A stretch of 64,000 nucleotides of DNA, from the NCBI GenBank assembly GCA_028704435.1, contig JAQWFL010000004.1, forward strand, positions 1 to 64,000, in the 5' to 3' direction. The stretch is from Anaerostipes sp. Lineage in GTDB: Bacteria; Bacillota; Clostridia; Lachnospirales; Lachnospiraceae. Both the position numbers and the translations under genes were made by a program. How positions within the stretch are numbered: position 1 is the stretch's first letter; every line of letters starts with the position of its first letter. Of this stretch, positions 24,534 to 33,561 are shown piece after piece. The notes below the pieces were generated by a model. The model saw only the letters and a program-made list of their open reading frames with translations, had not been told where the DNA came from and searched no databases.

Positions 24534-26583
24534 AATCATAAATTATTTCTTCATATATCTCTTCTTTTGTATGACCCGCTAGAATTCTCTTAAGCTTTTC
24601 TGGTCTTTTCCCTATGGAAACAATACATTTAATCAACTCAAGATATTCATTTACACCTGTAGATGCAAAACAAAAGATTAGATAAACTTTATGATTCTCT
24701 TCCGAAAATTCAATTCCCTTATGAGATACTAAAAGACTTAAAGCGTCTTTATTGACCCCACTATTTTTATCTGCATGTGCAAGGGCTACCCCATTACTTA
24801 CAACAATATAGTCTCCATACTCATCAACATGAGCAATGGACTTTTCAATATATCGAGGTTCTATAGCATTCTCTTCTTCTAATATTTTTGCAGATGCTCG
24901 CATGGCTTCTTTCCATTTATCAATTTGATCATCTATCACTATAAGATCAGAACTTAATAAATCTGCAATGGAATTTTTCTTTTCTTCCGTCTCAGAATGA
25001 AATTTATTCAAAATACCTTTCATCTGCTCTAGTACTTCATCAGAAACATCCTCGTCGTCTAATAGTCTTTCAATGTCATCTAAAACACATTTCTTTTTTA
25101 TTTTTACAGCTGGTGACACTGCTATCTGACTTTTGAAAATTTCTTTTTGTATCATATTCAAGTCTTCCATTGTTAAAAAAGGATTTACTCTTAATACTTT
25201 GCACTTTGTTGTATCTATTTTTACAGTTGAAATAATAAAATCAACACTTTGGTTCGTCTTTTCCAAATCATAGATTACTTCATTTGCAGTCAATACCCCA
25301 ACAATATGAAAGTCAAAATAATTCTTAATCTGCGCCTCTAAATATTTTCCTGTTGCCATACTTCCTGGACATGCAATGACTACGGATAACTTTGGTACAT
25401 AACTTTGATTTCTAATAATTGCAACACATATATGTATTACAATTGATTTCTTCATGTTATTGCTTAAATCATATCCAAGAAAACGCTCCAATATGTTCGC
25501 ATTATCTTCTACCAGCTGGCTCAGTTGTTTATAATCAATCAAGGTGTCATGACTTTGGGGGAGTTCGACTTCATAATTTCCCCAGTCTTTCATACTCTTG
25601 ATATGCATAAGAAGGGAATCGATTAGTATTCCATCATCGCTCACTCCTAAATGAATTTTTTCGTCTATCTTTGAAATAAAATACATAATTACTTTATATA
25701 ATTCTACCTCATCCACTGTTTTTACAAAGGAATGTAATTGATTTTCCTCTATATATTCACGAAATCTCTGCACCATAGTTTCTGTCACAGGTACATCTAG
25801 CATATACCCAACATAAAGCATCACATGATCCATATTGCTTAATTCACTTTTATTTGTAATCACTTTCTCTCGTCCTAACAAACGATTATTCACAAAATTA
25901 AAAGCAGTAAATAGGTATAAAACAATGTCATAAAAAACATCCTCTATAAACACTAGATTATTTACCTTCATATATTCCTGTGCATGTGTAAAAATCTCTG
26001 AAAATGAATAAGAAATATCCATCTTTTTTAAAATCATTCGCTGAAAATATCCATCATTCTTTATATTAATTGCTATTTTACGATACAAATAAATCAAAAG
26101 CTGTAGTATTATTTCATGGCTGCAAACTAATTTTATTCCCTTCCCACTGTCTAGCAACAGCTCTGCATGAAATGTTTCCAATATACTTTTAATCGCTTCA
26201 ATATCACTCATAATTGTGACTCTACTTACCAAAAGAACCTCTGCAAAATGGTGCATGGTTGTGTAATGGGAATTTTGAATCAACTCAATCAAAATAAATA
26301 CTTGTCTTTCTTCCTGGGATAATTTATATGTATAAACATCCATCCCATATAATGCTTCTTTTGCTTTTCCAGCATCAAAAGAATCATGAATTACTAACTT
26401 TCCATCTTCATCGATTTTTATACCTTCCATTGGAATTGTCTGTAGAAATGAATTGATTTCCTTAATATCATTTCTAAAGGTGCGAGCAGAAATCTTGTAC
26501 TTTGCAGTAAAATTCTCTGCAAATAAATCTTTCCTATTTTGACGAATGATTTTTTGTATAATCTCTGTACTTCGCTGTTTCAT
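24532..26583 (-). CDS. BglG/MtlR-type PTS-controlled transcriptional activator (cluster 1)
   Basis: A 683-residue regulator. The start is at MKQRSTE, 13 bp after the EIIA stop, with AAAGGA upstream; an earlier ATG overlaps EIIA. Order: N-terminal helix-turn-helix (residues 1-60, ISARTFRNDIKEI), PRD regions (about 170-390), an EIIB-like domain with cysteine in VVIACPGSMATG near 413, and an EIIA-2 domain with histidine in GVALAHADK near 625. Such proteins bind DNA upstream of the -35 and are switched by PTS phosphorylation. It is the last gene of its operon and presumably controls the promoter segment at 30410-30523. Confidence 0.9.
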   Translation of the reverse strand: MKQRSTEIIQKIIRQNRKDLFAENFTAKYKISARTFRNDIKEINSFLQTIPMEGIKIDEDGKLVIHDSFDAGKAKEALYGMDVYTYKLSQEERQVFILIELIQNSHYTTMHHFAEVLLVSRVTIMSDIEAIKSILETFHAELLLDSGKGIKLVCSHEIILQLLIYLYRKIAINIKNDGYFQRMILKKMDISYSFSEIFTHAQEYMKVNNLVFIEDVFYDIVLYLFTAFNFVNNRLLGREKVITNKSELSNMDHVMLYVGYMLDVPVTETMVQRFREYIEENQLHSFVKTVDEVELYKVIMYFISKIDEKIHLGVSDDGILIDSLLMHIKSMKDWGNYEVELPQSHDTLIDYKQLSQLVEDNANILERFLGYDLSNNMKKSIVIHICVAIIRNQSYVPKLSVVIACPGSMATGKYLEAQIKNYFDFHIVGVLTANEVIYDLEKTNQSVDFIISTVKIDTTKCKVLRVNPFLTMEDLNMIQKEIFKSQIAVSPAVKIKKKCVLDDIERLLDDEDVSDEVLEQMKGILNKFHSETEEKKNSIADLLSSDLIVIDDQIDKWKEAMRASAKILEEENAIEPRYIEKSIAHVDEYGDYIVVSNGVALAHADKNSGVNKDALSLLVSHKGIEFSEENHKVYLIFCFASTGVNEYLELIKCIVSIGKRPEKLKRILAGHTKEEIYEEIIYD

Positions 26584-26596
26584 ACACAATTCCTTT

Positions 26597-27046
26597 TTAT
26601 TTATCCAAATTTTCTTCCAACAATGCTGGAATCTCATCTAATGGTAATTCCAGACATTTTGAAAGGATTGCTTCATTTAACACAAGCTGCATTAACTTTT
26701 GTAAAAACTCCAAATGGTCATCTGCCTGTTGAATTGCAAGATTAAATACCAATCTTGTATCTACATATTCTTCACTATCATCCATTCTGTAAAATCTGAC
26801 TGGCTGATTTAACCGTAAAAAACAGATACAATTTTCATTGATTCCATGTGCTTTACTGTGAGGAATCGCCACTGGAACTGTGGCTGGCAGTCCCGTTGGA
26901 TATTCCTTTTCACGAGTTATGCAATCCTCTGTAAATTGATTTTTCACGCTTCCATTTTCCTGCATACATTTTCCACAAAGTCTAATTGCTTCTTCCCAGT
27001 TTTTGGCAGACCCTTCTGTCACTAAATAAATGTTCTTTGAACTCAT
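26597..27046 (-). CDS. PTS EIIA component, fructose/galactitol type (cluster 1)
   Basis: A 149-residue EIIA-2 domain protein. The phosphorylated histidine is in PVAIPHSKAHG near 81. It takes phosphate from HPr and passes it to the EIIB at 28355-28651. It lies between the EIIC gene and the regulator. Full length. Confidence 0.9.
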   Translation of the reverse strand: MSSKNIYLVTEGSAKNWEEAIRLCGKCMQENGSVKNQFTEDCITREKEYPTGLPATVPVAIPHSKAHGINENCICFLRLNQPVRFYRMDDSEEYVDTRLVFNLAIQQADDHLEFLQKLMQLVLNEAILSKCLELPLDEIPALLEENLDK

Positions 27047-27075
27047 TTTCTGTCACCTCATTATACTATTTATGA

Positions 27076-28332
27076 TTAGATAAATCTATGTACGATACAT
27101 AGTAAAATATCTGCTACATTAAATCCGAAGAATCCATCAGTTGCCATTTTTCCGCCTAAATCAAGTCCTGTTACATTAAAGAATGATGTTGCCTCTGGAA
27201 CAAACAAGTTTGCACAAAATACAATAATAAACATTGACAAAATAGAACAAATTAAACTTCGAATTAGATTTCCATTACTAGCCATTACACAAAACACTGT
27301 TGTATAACATACAATTGTAAGCACTCCAATTGGGAAATATGTCATATTTGGAATTAAGAATGCAAATGCGATTGTAATAGGAATACAGATAGCTGTACAG
27401 GTTACACAAGCTGGATCTCCAAGTCCTAAAGCAACGTCCATTCCAATCCAAAGCTCTGCATCTTCTCCAAGACGTTTTCTCATAAATGCATTGGCTGCAT
27501 TACCGATTGGTGTAATCCCTTCCATCATGATTGATACCATTCTAGGGATTAAGATTAATACTGCTGAAATTCCCATTCCTGTTTGAAGGATAACTTCAAT
27601 TGGTTGTTTTGTAATGATACCAAGGAAAACACCAACAATTAGTCCAACGAAACAAGATTCTCCAAATACACCTAATTTACTTTCTAACCAATCCATATCA
27701 AGATCTAAATCTTTTAATCCCGGAATCTTATCAATAATCTTATTTACTAGCCAAGATAAAGGATACATAAATGTAATGAATGAGAATGTAGAACATGTTG
27801 TTCCATCTAATCCAAAGTACTCTTGCCATTTAGGTGCTACTAATTCAGCTACTAATAAAGACACAATAGAGCATACAACTGTTACAACAACTCCTAAAAT
27901 TATGTTTCCAAATAATCCGTAAGCTAAAGCTCCTGGGATTAAGAAATGAATGTAATTCCAAATATCTACGTTTAATACTTTTCTCTTAAATAAGAAAATT
28001 AGAATAAAGTTTGCTGCTACAATCAATGGTACTGCAATTGGAGCAAATGGAACTGTCCACGATGCTGCACCTGATGCTGCGAATCCAAGGTCAAGCGTTG
28101 TAAACCCTTTTCCCATCTTTGAATAGTAATCTGAAATTGGTTGGATTGTTGTTGTTAATAATCCAACGACTAAGCTTAGTCCTGAAAATCCGATACCTAC
28201 AAATAATCCTGATTTTAATGCATGTCCAAATTTCATACCAAAGATTAATCCTAAGATTAAAATAATAAATGGTAGTAATGCTGTTGCCCCCATATTAAGA
28301 ATTGTCTGGGTGATTGATAATAAAGTACTCAT
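27076..28332 (-). CDS. PTS galactitol-family EIIC permease (cluster 1)
   Basis: A 418-residue membrane protein of the PTS_EIIC galactitol family with about nine to eleven hydrophobic segments and the AANFILIFLFKRKVLNVDIWNY region. It transports and phosphorylates an alditol with the EIIB and EIIA genes beside it. The start has AGGAG 6 nt upstream. It is 56 residues shorter than the cluster 2 EIIC (474), and the two are clearly different, so the systems probably take different polyols. Confidence 0.9.
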   Translation of the reverse strand: MSTLLSITQTILNMGATALLPFIILILGLIFGMKFGHALKSGLFVGIGFSGLSLVVGLLTTTIQPISDYYSKMGKGFTTLDLGFAASGAASWTVPFAPIAVPLIVAANFILIFLFKRKVLNVDIWNYIHFLIPGALAYGLFGNIILGVVVTVVCSIVSLLVAELVAPKWQEYFGLDGTTCSTFSFITFMYPLSWLVNKIIDKIPGLKDLDLDMDWLESKLGVFGESCFVGLIVGVFLGIITKQPIEVILQTGMGISAVLILIPRMVSIMMEGITPIGNAANAFMRKRLGEDAELWIGMDVALGLGDPACVTCTAICIPITIAFAFLIPNMTYFPIGVLTIVCYTTVFCVMASNGNLIRSLICSILSMFIIVFCANLFVPEATSFFNVTGLDLGGKMATDGFFGFNVADILLCIVHRFI

Positions 28333-28354
28333 AGTATTCTCCTCTCATCGATCT

Positions 28355-28651
28355 TTAATCTAATAGTTCCTTACACGTTTTCACAATCTCATCTCTGATT
28401 TTATCTTGTCCAATGCCAGATATTAATCCAAATACTTTGATTAAAGGTTTTGTCACTGGTTTACGGTAATTTGTCGTTACCATAATAATATCTACATCAT
28501 TTTGCTTTGATGGAATCTCTGTCATAGTACTTTTTACGATTTTTGCAGGAATCCCTGCGTCCTTACAAATTTCTTTGACTGCCTCTTGTGCTACTGTAGA
28601 TGTTGCAACTCCACTTCCACAAGCAACTAAAATTGTTAATTCTTTTGCCAT
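28355..28651 (-). CDS. PTS EIIB component, galactitol type (cluster 1)
   Basis: A 98-residue EIIB. The start is at MAKELTI, with AGGAGG 7 nt upstream. The phosphorylated cysteine is in VACGSGVATST near residue 11. It carries phosphate from EIIA to the incoming sugar at EIIC. It lies 16 bp after the alcohol dehydrogenase gene in the same operon. Confidence 0.92.
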   Translation of the reverse strand: MAKELTILVACGSGVATSTVAQEAVKEICKDAGIPAKIVKSTMTEIPSKQNDVDIIMVTTNYRKPVTKPLIKVFGLISGIGQDKIRDEIVKTCKELLD

Positions 28652-28667
28652 CTCTTTTTCCTCCTGT

Positions 28668-29708
28668 CTATTCTTCATTTGGAAGCAATACGACCTTAAT
28701 TGCCTCTCCAGTTTTTGTTAATTGGATTCCCTTATTGATTTCGCTCAAAGGAAGTGTGTGAGTAATAAACTTATCTGCTTCAAATTCATCTGAAATCGCT
28801 AATTCAAACGCCTTTTGAACTTGCATGCTGTTAGCTCCGAAATGTCCGTAAATCCATAAGTTATTATAGTGAATGTAATTGGTATCTAATTCTGTCATTG
28901 CACCTTTTGCTACTCCACCGAAGAATACAATGATTCCACCCTTACGAGCCATGAAGATAGATTGTGCTTGTGCTGCAGTGGATGGATTTGCTGAAATAAC
29001 TTTGTCAGCTCCCTTTCCATTTGTAATCTTCATTACTTCTGCAATTTGATCCACCTTTGTACTATTGATTGTGTAATCAACACCAAATTGTTTTGTCATT
29101 TCCAAACGTTTATCATTTATTTCAATCATGATAACTGTCTTTGCTCCACGTAATTTAGCAAGTTTTGCATGGAAGCATCCAATTGGACCAGCACCGATAA
29201 TTACTACGGTATCTCCAAACCCAATATCAACATTGTCCTGACATGCATATACTGAAGATAATGGTTCTCCAAGTGATGCTCTTTCTAGACTTACTCCGTC
29301 TGGTACAACAAAGATAGAATCACGATCTACTTGTTCTTTTGTTACTGGAACATAATCAGCAAATCCACCTTGTCTAGATGTGTAATCTCCTAAGTTTTCA
29401 CAGTTTTCACTATGTCCGCTTCTACATTCTTCACACTTCATACAGTGATCTGCAGGATAAATATAAATTCTTTGTCCTAACTTATATTCTGTTGTTGTTG
29501 GTGAAACTTCATCGATAATACCTACAATTTCATGTCCATAAATATGTGGGTAAGCACCTTTTCTTGAATCTGTTGTTAAATTTCTAATGTCAGATCCACA
29601 AAGACCGATTGCTAAAACCTTTAATATAAATCCACCTTCTGGGCAAGCCGGTTTATCAATCTCTTCCACTCTAATATCATTTGCTCCGTACATAATTGCT
29701 GCTTTCAT
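28668..29708 (-). CDS. Zinc-dependent alditol(-phosphate) dehydrogenase, MDR family
   Basis: A 346-residue medium-chain dehydrogenase. The start is MKAAIMYG, with AAGGAG 8 nt upstream. Catalytic zinc ligands are in IGLCGSD near 36 and YGHEIVG near 62; the structural zinc cysteines are in DHCMKCEECRSGHSENC near 90-106; NAD binding is at GAGPIGCFHAKLA near 170. Relatives in such operons are galactitol-1-phosphate (GatD) and arabitol-phosphate dehydrogenases, which oxidise the PTS product to a ketose phosphate. The context supports a sugar-alcohol phosphate substrate, not ethanol. Confidence 0.88.
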   Translation of the reverse strand: MKAAIMYGANDIRVEEIDKPACPEGGFILKVLAIGLCGSDIRNLTTDSRKGAYPHIYGHEIVGIIDEVSPTTTEYKLGQRIYIYPADHCMKCEECRSGHSENCENLGDYTSRQGGFADYVPVTKEQVDRDSIFVVPDGVSLERASLGEPLSSVYACQDNVDIGFGDTVVIIGAGPIGCFHAKLAKLRGAKTVIMIEINDKRLEMTKQFGVDYTINSTKVDQIAEVMKITNGKGADKVISANPSTAAQAQSIFMARKGGIIVFFGGVAKGAMTELDTNYIHYNNLWIYGHFGANSMQVQKAFELAISDEFEADKFITHTLPLSEINKGIQLTKTGEAIKVVLLPNEE

Positions 29709-29747
29709 TTCATAAACTCCTTTCAAGCTTTTCTATCTGTCTTTTGA

Positions 29748-30404
29748 TTAATAACGGTTTCTTCTGCTTCCTGGATGATTATTTAGTAATGATTCATATT
29801 TGTCATCTGGAATATCTTTTACTGGTCCAATATTTTTTGTAATATCGACAATTTTAAGTACCTCTTCTGCCGCCTCCACAATCTTAACTGCATCTTCCAT
29901 TGTCTTACCAACTGCTACACATCCATGATTTCCTAAAAGGATTAAATCATGTTCTTTGATTGCTTCTTCAATTCCATCTGCAATATGAACGGTTCCTGCT
30001 TCTCCATAAGGTAAACATGGAATCTCTTCATATACTAATGCAAATGTTGTAGAACATTTTAATTTAATATCTTTTCCACAATACGCATATGCGGTCAAAT
30101 ATGGTGCATGAATATGAGCAACTGCATTACAATCTGGTCTTGCCTTTAACGCTGCTTCATGAAGTAAATACTCACTTGATTTTTTTGCTGTTCCAGCAAT
30201 TTGTTCTCCGTCTTTATTTAAGACTGCGACTAAATCCTCATTTACAAATTTCTTTCTTGTTCCTGAGGGAGTAATGTATAATTCTCCTGTTTCACGATCA
30301 AGAATTGAGATGTTTCCTTCTAGTGTATTTACAAGTCCCTTCTCATCTAAAATTTTAGAATAAAGAACAATTTCCTGCTTAATTTCGTTTGCTTTGTTTC
30401 CCAT
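29748..30404 (-). CDS. Class II (zinc) aldolase, FucA/AraD superfamily
   Basis: A 218-residue class II aldolase/epimerase. Residues TLEGNISI and TPSGT are the phosphate-binding loops, SSEYLLH near 78 holds the acidic residue used by FucA-type aldolases, zinc ligands are in AHIHAPY near 97 and GNHGCV near 158. Its size matches L-fuculose-phosphate aldolase, which cuts ketose-1-phosphates to DHAP and an aldehyde. It is the first gene of the cluster 1 operon, right after the copy 1 promoter. Aldolase is favoured over 4-epimerase because the AraD signature near the C-terminus is lacking. Confidence 0.85.
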   Translation of the reverse strand: MGNKANEIKQEIVLYSKILDEKGLVNTLEGNISILDRETGELYITPSGTRKKFVNEDLVAVLNKDGEQIAGTAKKSSEYLLHEAALKARPDCNAVAHIHAPYLTAYAYCGKDIKLKCSTTFALVYEEIPCLPYGEAGTVHIADGIEEAIKEHDLILLGNHGCVAVGKTMEDAVKIVEAAEEVLKIVDITKNIGPVKDIPDDKYESLLNNHPGSRRNRY

Positions 30405-30409
30405 TTCTA

Positions 30410-30523
30410 ACTCCTTTCAATCTTTTCATTTTGTTATTTGTTTTGCTATGTTTAAAGTATATCTTCTGCCTTATTTATCATCAAGACAAGGGTTTGTCCA
30501 CTATGTGGAAAGGTTTTTTACTA
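30410..30523 (-). repeat. 114-bp promoter segment, copy 1
   Basis: This segment and 31926-32039 differ at about 5 of 114 positions. Both hold the promoter, an inverted repeat (TCCAC-TAT-GTGGA, 30497-30509) and an imperfect GACAA-TTGTC repeat (30485-30498) just upstream of the -35. Copy 1 drives the aldolase-dehydrogenase-PTS operon. It is most likely the activator site plus promoter. Confidence 0.9.
30456..30484 (-). promoter_or_regulatory. Promoter of PTS cluster 1
   Basis: Minus strand TTGATG (30484-30479), 17-bp spacer, TATACT (30461-30456); start near 30449, 45 nt before the aldolase gene. Confidence 0.72.
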
Positions 30524-30572
30524 ATTAGCAAAATTTACTTCTTCCACTTAGAATTAAATTTTACTAGGGAAG

Positions 30573-30617
30573 CAAAAAAAGTGATTTTCAACAAAGAACC
30601 TCTTGTCAAAAACCACT
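30573..30617 (-). terminator. Terminator after the first AraM-like gene
   Basis: Minus strand arms 30617-30603 and 30594-30580 form a 15-bp stem with three G-U pairs and an 8-nt loop, followed by U7. It starts 12 bp past the stop. Confidence 0.85.
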
Positions 30618-30628
30618 ATTCTTTTCTT

Positions 30629-31918
30629 CTATTTTATTACTTCATCATAAAGATCATAAAATTTGAGTATACGCAGATATGTAATTCGATCTCTTATATA
30701 AGGAGCAACCCTTGCTGTCTTCTCCTTCATGGATGCGTCTAATCCCAGATCCTTCAACCTAGTAACACCCTGAATCTTTTGCAGCATATCTGTAATTTCC
30801 TGTGCTGTTGGAATCGATTCAATTATATCTACTATTTCTTTTGTTTTTCTTACTAATGTATCTGGCTTGATTGATTCTAGAAGATTTTGAACATTTGTCT
30901 TCTTAATACTCTCACATAAATCTTTTTTTCTAAATGTCTTCTCAATTAAGTCTATTTCTATATCTACCGAATCCTTTACTTTAAAGTTTCCTGTCTTTAA
31001 ATATTTCAAAGCATCATGATAAATCTGACTAACAAGAATCAGTCCAACCCCGACTTTTTCTCCATGGTAAGCATCAATTTCTTCATTGATAACAGCCATC
31101 TCCCAAAAATGTGCCATATGATGTTCTGCACCTGAAGCTGGTCTTGAATGCCCTGTCATCTGCATTGCTAATCCAGATAATAAAAGACCATACATTAATT
31201 CCTCATATGCTTTTTTATCTCCTTGATTCAATCCATCCAATGATTCTTTTAAATTTTCAAGTGCCACATCCTCCATTTCACAAATTCGATCACAAATATA
31301 TTCTCCATTTAAAATATTAGTAATTCTCCAATCTGCAAGTGCTGTATATTTTCCTAATAAATCTCCCACTCCAGATGCTGTCAAACGCATTGGAGCTGCT
31401 GCAATAATATCTGTATCCGCAACGACCAAAATTGGCGATACAGCAATCATACTCTTTTTAAATCCATACCATGACATTGCTGCTACAGTAGAAACATATC
31501 CATCAACACTTGCTGCTGTTGGCACCGAAATAAACGGAATATCCATCTGATATGCATGATATCTTGTAATATCATGAATAGTTCCTGACCCTACTGCAAT
31601 AAAACAATCAATTTCTTTTATATGTTTCATCTGAGTCTCAAACAATTCTACTCCGATTTCATTCGCATGAAGCCCTTCTGGATTTAGTTGAATCACTGGA
31701 ATTCCTGGAAATAGTTTTTCCACCCTCTTTCCTGCTGCCTCATAGGTATTATCATCGCAAACCATAACCATTTTCTGATACTTTGCATAACGTTCTCTTT
31801 TTAGAAGTTCCGGAAGCTTTTTAATTGCTCCCTCTTCCAAAATCATATCCTCCACTACCAAATCATGTGTTCTTCCACAACTGCAGCGCCCTTTAAATTT
31901 ATTTATGTCTATTTTCAT
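30629..31918 (-). CDS. AraM/EgsA-type glycerol-1-phosphate dehydrogenase family (copy 1)
   Basis: A 429-residue iron/zinc-dependent dehydrogenase of the sn-glycerol-1-phosphate dehydrogenase family. The start is MKIDINK, with AAGGAG 8 nt upstream. N-terminal CSCGRTH is a cysteine pair typical of this bacterial group; [14 protein letters not shown] near 107 binds [21 protein letters not shown] near 180 and SGAEHHMAHFWEM near 263 contain metal ligands. B. subtilis AraM makes sn-glycerol-1-phosphate, but here it has its own promoter between two alditol PTS operons, so it may oxidise an alditol phosphate. Strongly similar to 33555-34847 (well over half identical by eye). Confidence 0.88.
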   Translation of the reverse strand: MKIDINKFKGRCSCGRTHDLVVEDMILEEGAIKKLPELLKRERYAKYQKMVMVCDDNTYEAAGKRVEKLFPGIPVIQLNPEGLHANEIGVELFETQMKHIKEIDCFIAVGSGTIHDITRYHAYQMDIPFISVPTAASVDGYVSTVAAMSWYGFKKSMIAVSPILVVADTDIIAAAPMRLTASGVGDLLGKYTALADWRITNILNGEYICDRICEMEDVALENLKESLDGLNQGDKKAYEELMYGLLLSGLAMQMTGHSRPASGAEHHMAHFWEMAVINEEIDAYHGEKVGVGLILVSQIYHDALKYLKTGNFKVKDSVDIEIDLIEKTFRKKDLCESIKKTNVQNLLESIKPDTLVRKTKEIVDIIESIPTAQEITDMLQKIQGVTRLKDLGLDASMKEKTARVAPYIRDRITYLRILKFYDLYDEVIK

Positions 31919-31925
31919 CTCATCG

Positions 31926-32039
31926 ACTCCTTTCAAGCTTTTCATTTTGTTATTTGTTTTGCTATATTTAAAGTATATCTTTTGCCTTATTTATCATCAA
32001 GACAAGGGTTTGTCCGCTATGTGGAAAGTTTTTTTACTA
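31926..32039 (-). repeat. 114-bp promoter segment, copy 2
   Basis: Near-identical to 30410-30523; the inverted repeat here is TCCGC-TAT-GTGGA (32013-32025), one arm changed. It drives the first AraM-like gene alone. The homology continues, after a 43-bp gap relative to copy 1, to about 32053. Confidence 0.9.
31972..32000 (-). promoter_or_regulatory. Promoter of the first AraM-like gene
   Basis: Minus strand TTGATG (32000-31995), 17-bp spacer, TATACT (31977-31972), identical to the copy 1 promoter; start near 31965, about 47 nt before the gene. Confidence 0.72.
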
Positions 32040-32046
32040 GGAAACC

Positions 32047-32081
32047 AAAAAAGACCGAGTACTCAATACACAGTCTTTTTT
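32047..32081 (-). terminator. Terminator of PTS cluster 2 operon
   Basis: Minus strand AAAAGACTG pairs with CGGTCTTTT (one G-U), followed by a U-run complementary to the A-run at 32047-32052. It lies 4 bp after the phosphatase stop. Confidence 0.75.
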
Positions 32082-32084
32082 CTC

Positions 32085-32903
32085 TTAATGCATTTTTGTA
32101 TCCATAATCTCAGATAAATCCTTTCGGATAATGTCTGGTTTTATATCACTTTGCTCCACATCTTCTAGGGTAGTTTCCCCACTTAAAACTAAAATTGATG
32201 TGACATCACTTCCATCTGCTACCGCAATATCTGTATAGAGACGATCTCCTACAATGGCAATTTCATCTGGTCTGCATCCGCATTCTTTTACCATATAATC
32301 TAGCGTATGTCTTGATGGCTTTCCAAAGAATTCTGGCCATCTTCCTGTAGATGCTTGAATTAATTTTGCCATAGAACCACAATCTGGAATAAAAGTTCCT
32401 CCCTCCATTGGACAATTCCAATCTGGATTGATTCCATAATAAATACATCCATTTCGAATATAATGGCAAGCCTTAGACAGCTTTTCATATGTAAGTGTAG
32501 TATCAAATCCAAGAATTACAATGTCTGGATTCTCTTGAACAAGTGGCATATCAAATGCCTCAAATTCCTTGATAAGAGAAGGGGTTCCCACAACATAAAT
32601 GGTCTTTTTCGGATGATATTCTTTTAAATATTGAATCATTACATGGCTTGAAATCATCATTTGTCTTGGCTCTATTTGAATGTCTAACTTTCCTAATTTT
32701 TCAATATATGCCTGCTGGCTTTTGGAAGAATTGTTGGTAAAGAAGAAATATTCTCTTCCTGTTTCTTTTACCCATCTTAAAAAGTCATAAGTAAATGAAA
32801 ACATGTCATTTCCCAGATAAATCGTTCCATCCATATCCAGAACAAAGCATTTGATTCTATCTATGATTTCTCTATTTTTGTCCATAATATGCATTTTCTC
32901 CAT
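32085..32903 (-). CDS. AraL/NagD-like HAD-IIA sugar phosphatase
   Basis: A 272-residue HAD-IIA phosphatase: motif [13 protein letters not shown] near 21, motif [11 protein letters not shown] near 55, cap domain about 80-190, and motif [15 protein letters not shown] near 225. B. subtilis AraL, encoded beside AraD and AraM in the arabinose operon, is the closest logical analogue and removes phosphate from sugar phosphates that accumulate. The gene overlaps araD by 32 bp if the first ATG is used; ATGs at 32894 and 32885 are also possible, with GGAG between. The start is uncertain. Confidence 0.85.
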   Translation of the reverse strand: MEKMHIMDKNREIIDRIKCFVLDMDGTIYLGNDMFSFTYDFLRWVKETGREYFFFTNNSSKSQQAYIEKLGKLDIQIEPRQMMISSHVMIQYLKEYHPKKTIYVVGTPSLIKEFEAFDMPLVQENPDIVILGFDTTLTYEKLSKACHYIRNGCIYYGINPDWNCPMEGGTFIPDCGSMAKLIQASTGRWPEFFGKPSRHTLDYMVKECGCRPDEIAIVGDRLYTDIAVADGSDVTSILVLSGETTLEDVEQSDIKPDIIRKDLSEIMDTKMH

Positions 32904-33561
32904 GTTTACGGAAGAAGTGCTTGTCTTGAAGTATTGTTGGTGCTGACGTCACTCCTGCCTTTAAATGTTCTGTGTGATATGCCATCTTTGCAACTTCTTC
33001 TAATACAACTGCGTTATGTACCGCCTCCAAAGCATCCTTTCCCCATGTAAATGGACCATGATTGCTGCACAAGATACCTGGTACATAAATTGGATTTTTC
33101 CCTTGCATTGTTTCCATAATGACTAACCCAGTATTCTTCTCATATTCTCCTTGGATTTCAGCTTCTGTTAAAGATCTTGCACAGGGAATTTCCCCGTAAA
33201 AATAATCTGCATGGGTTGTTCCATAACATGGAATACTCTTTCCTGCCTGTGCCCACGAAGTTGCCCATGGGGAATGGGTATGAACAATTCCACCTAAATC
33301 TTTATAGGCTTTATAAAGTTCTACATGAGTTGGTGTATCAGAAGAAGGATTTAAGTTTCCCTCTACCTTCTCCCCACCTAAGTTTACAACAACCATATCA
33401 TCTGGGGTCAGTTTATCATAATCGACCCCACTTGGCTTAATTACAAACAATCCACTTGCTCGATCAATTCCACTTACATTTCCCCATGTATATGTGATTA
33501 ATCCTCGTTTTGGAAGTTCCATGTTAGCTTCGTAAACTTCTTTTTTTAATTGTTCTAACAC
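32872..33561 (-). CDS. L-ribulose-5-phosphate 4-epimerase
   Basis: A 229-residue AraD. TWGNVSG near 25 and [10 protein letters not shown] near 42 are phosphate-binding loops, [10 protein letters not shown] near 96 holds two zinc histidines, [10 protein letters not shown] the catalytic aspartate region, SNHGPFTWG near 170 the third histidine, and the [10 protein letters not shown] tail is diagnostic of AraD. It converts L-ribulose-5-phosphate to D-xylulose-5-phosphate for the pentose phosphate pathway. It overlaps the AraM-like gene by 7 bp and the phosphatase gene by 32 bp. This gene anchors the view that cluster 2 handles a pentitol. Confidence 0.92.
   Translation of the reverse strand: MLEQLKKEVYEANMELPKRGLITYTWGNVSGIDRASGLFVIKPSGVDYDKLTPDDMVVVNLGGEKVEGNLNPSSDTPTHVELYKAYKDLGGIVHTHSPWATSWAQAGKSIPCYGTTHADYFYGEIPCARSLTEAEIQGEYEKNTGLVIMETMQGKNPIYVPGILCSNHGPFTWGKDALEAVHNAVVLEEVAKMAYHTEHLKAGVTSAPTILQDKHFFRKHGENAYYGQK

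Noticed and set aside
24532-26583. BglG-type RNA antiterminator with RAT sites
   Set aside because: The protein has an N-terminal helix-turn-helix and fused EIIB and EIIA domains, so it is a DNA-binding activator of the MtlR/LicR kind. No RAT hairpin overlapping a terminator was found in the 30405-30470 leader.
30410-32053. Duplicated 114-bp segment as a small mobile element
   Set aside because: No terminal inverted repeats or target-site duplications flank it; it coincides with promoters, so a segmental duplication is simpler.
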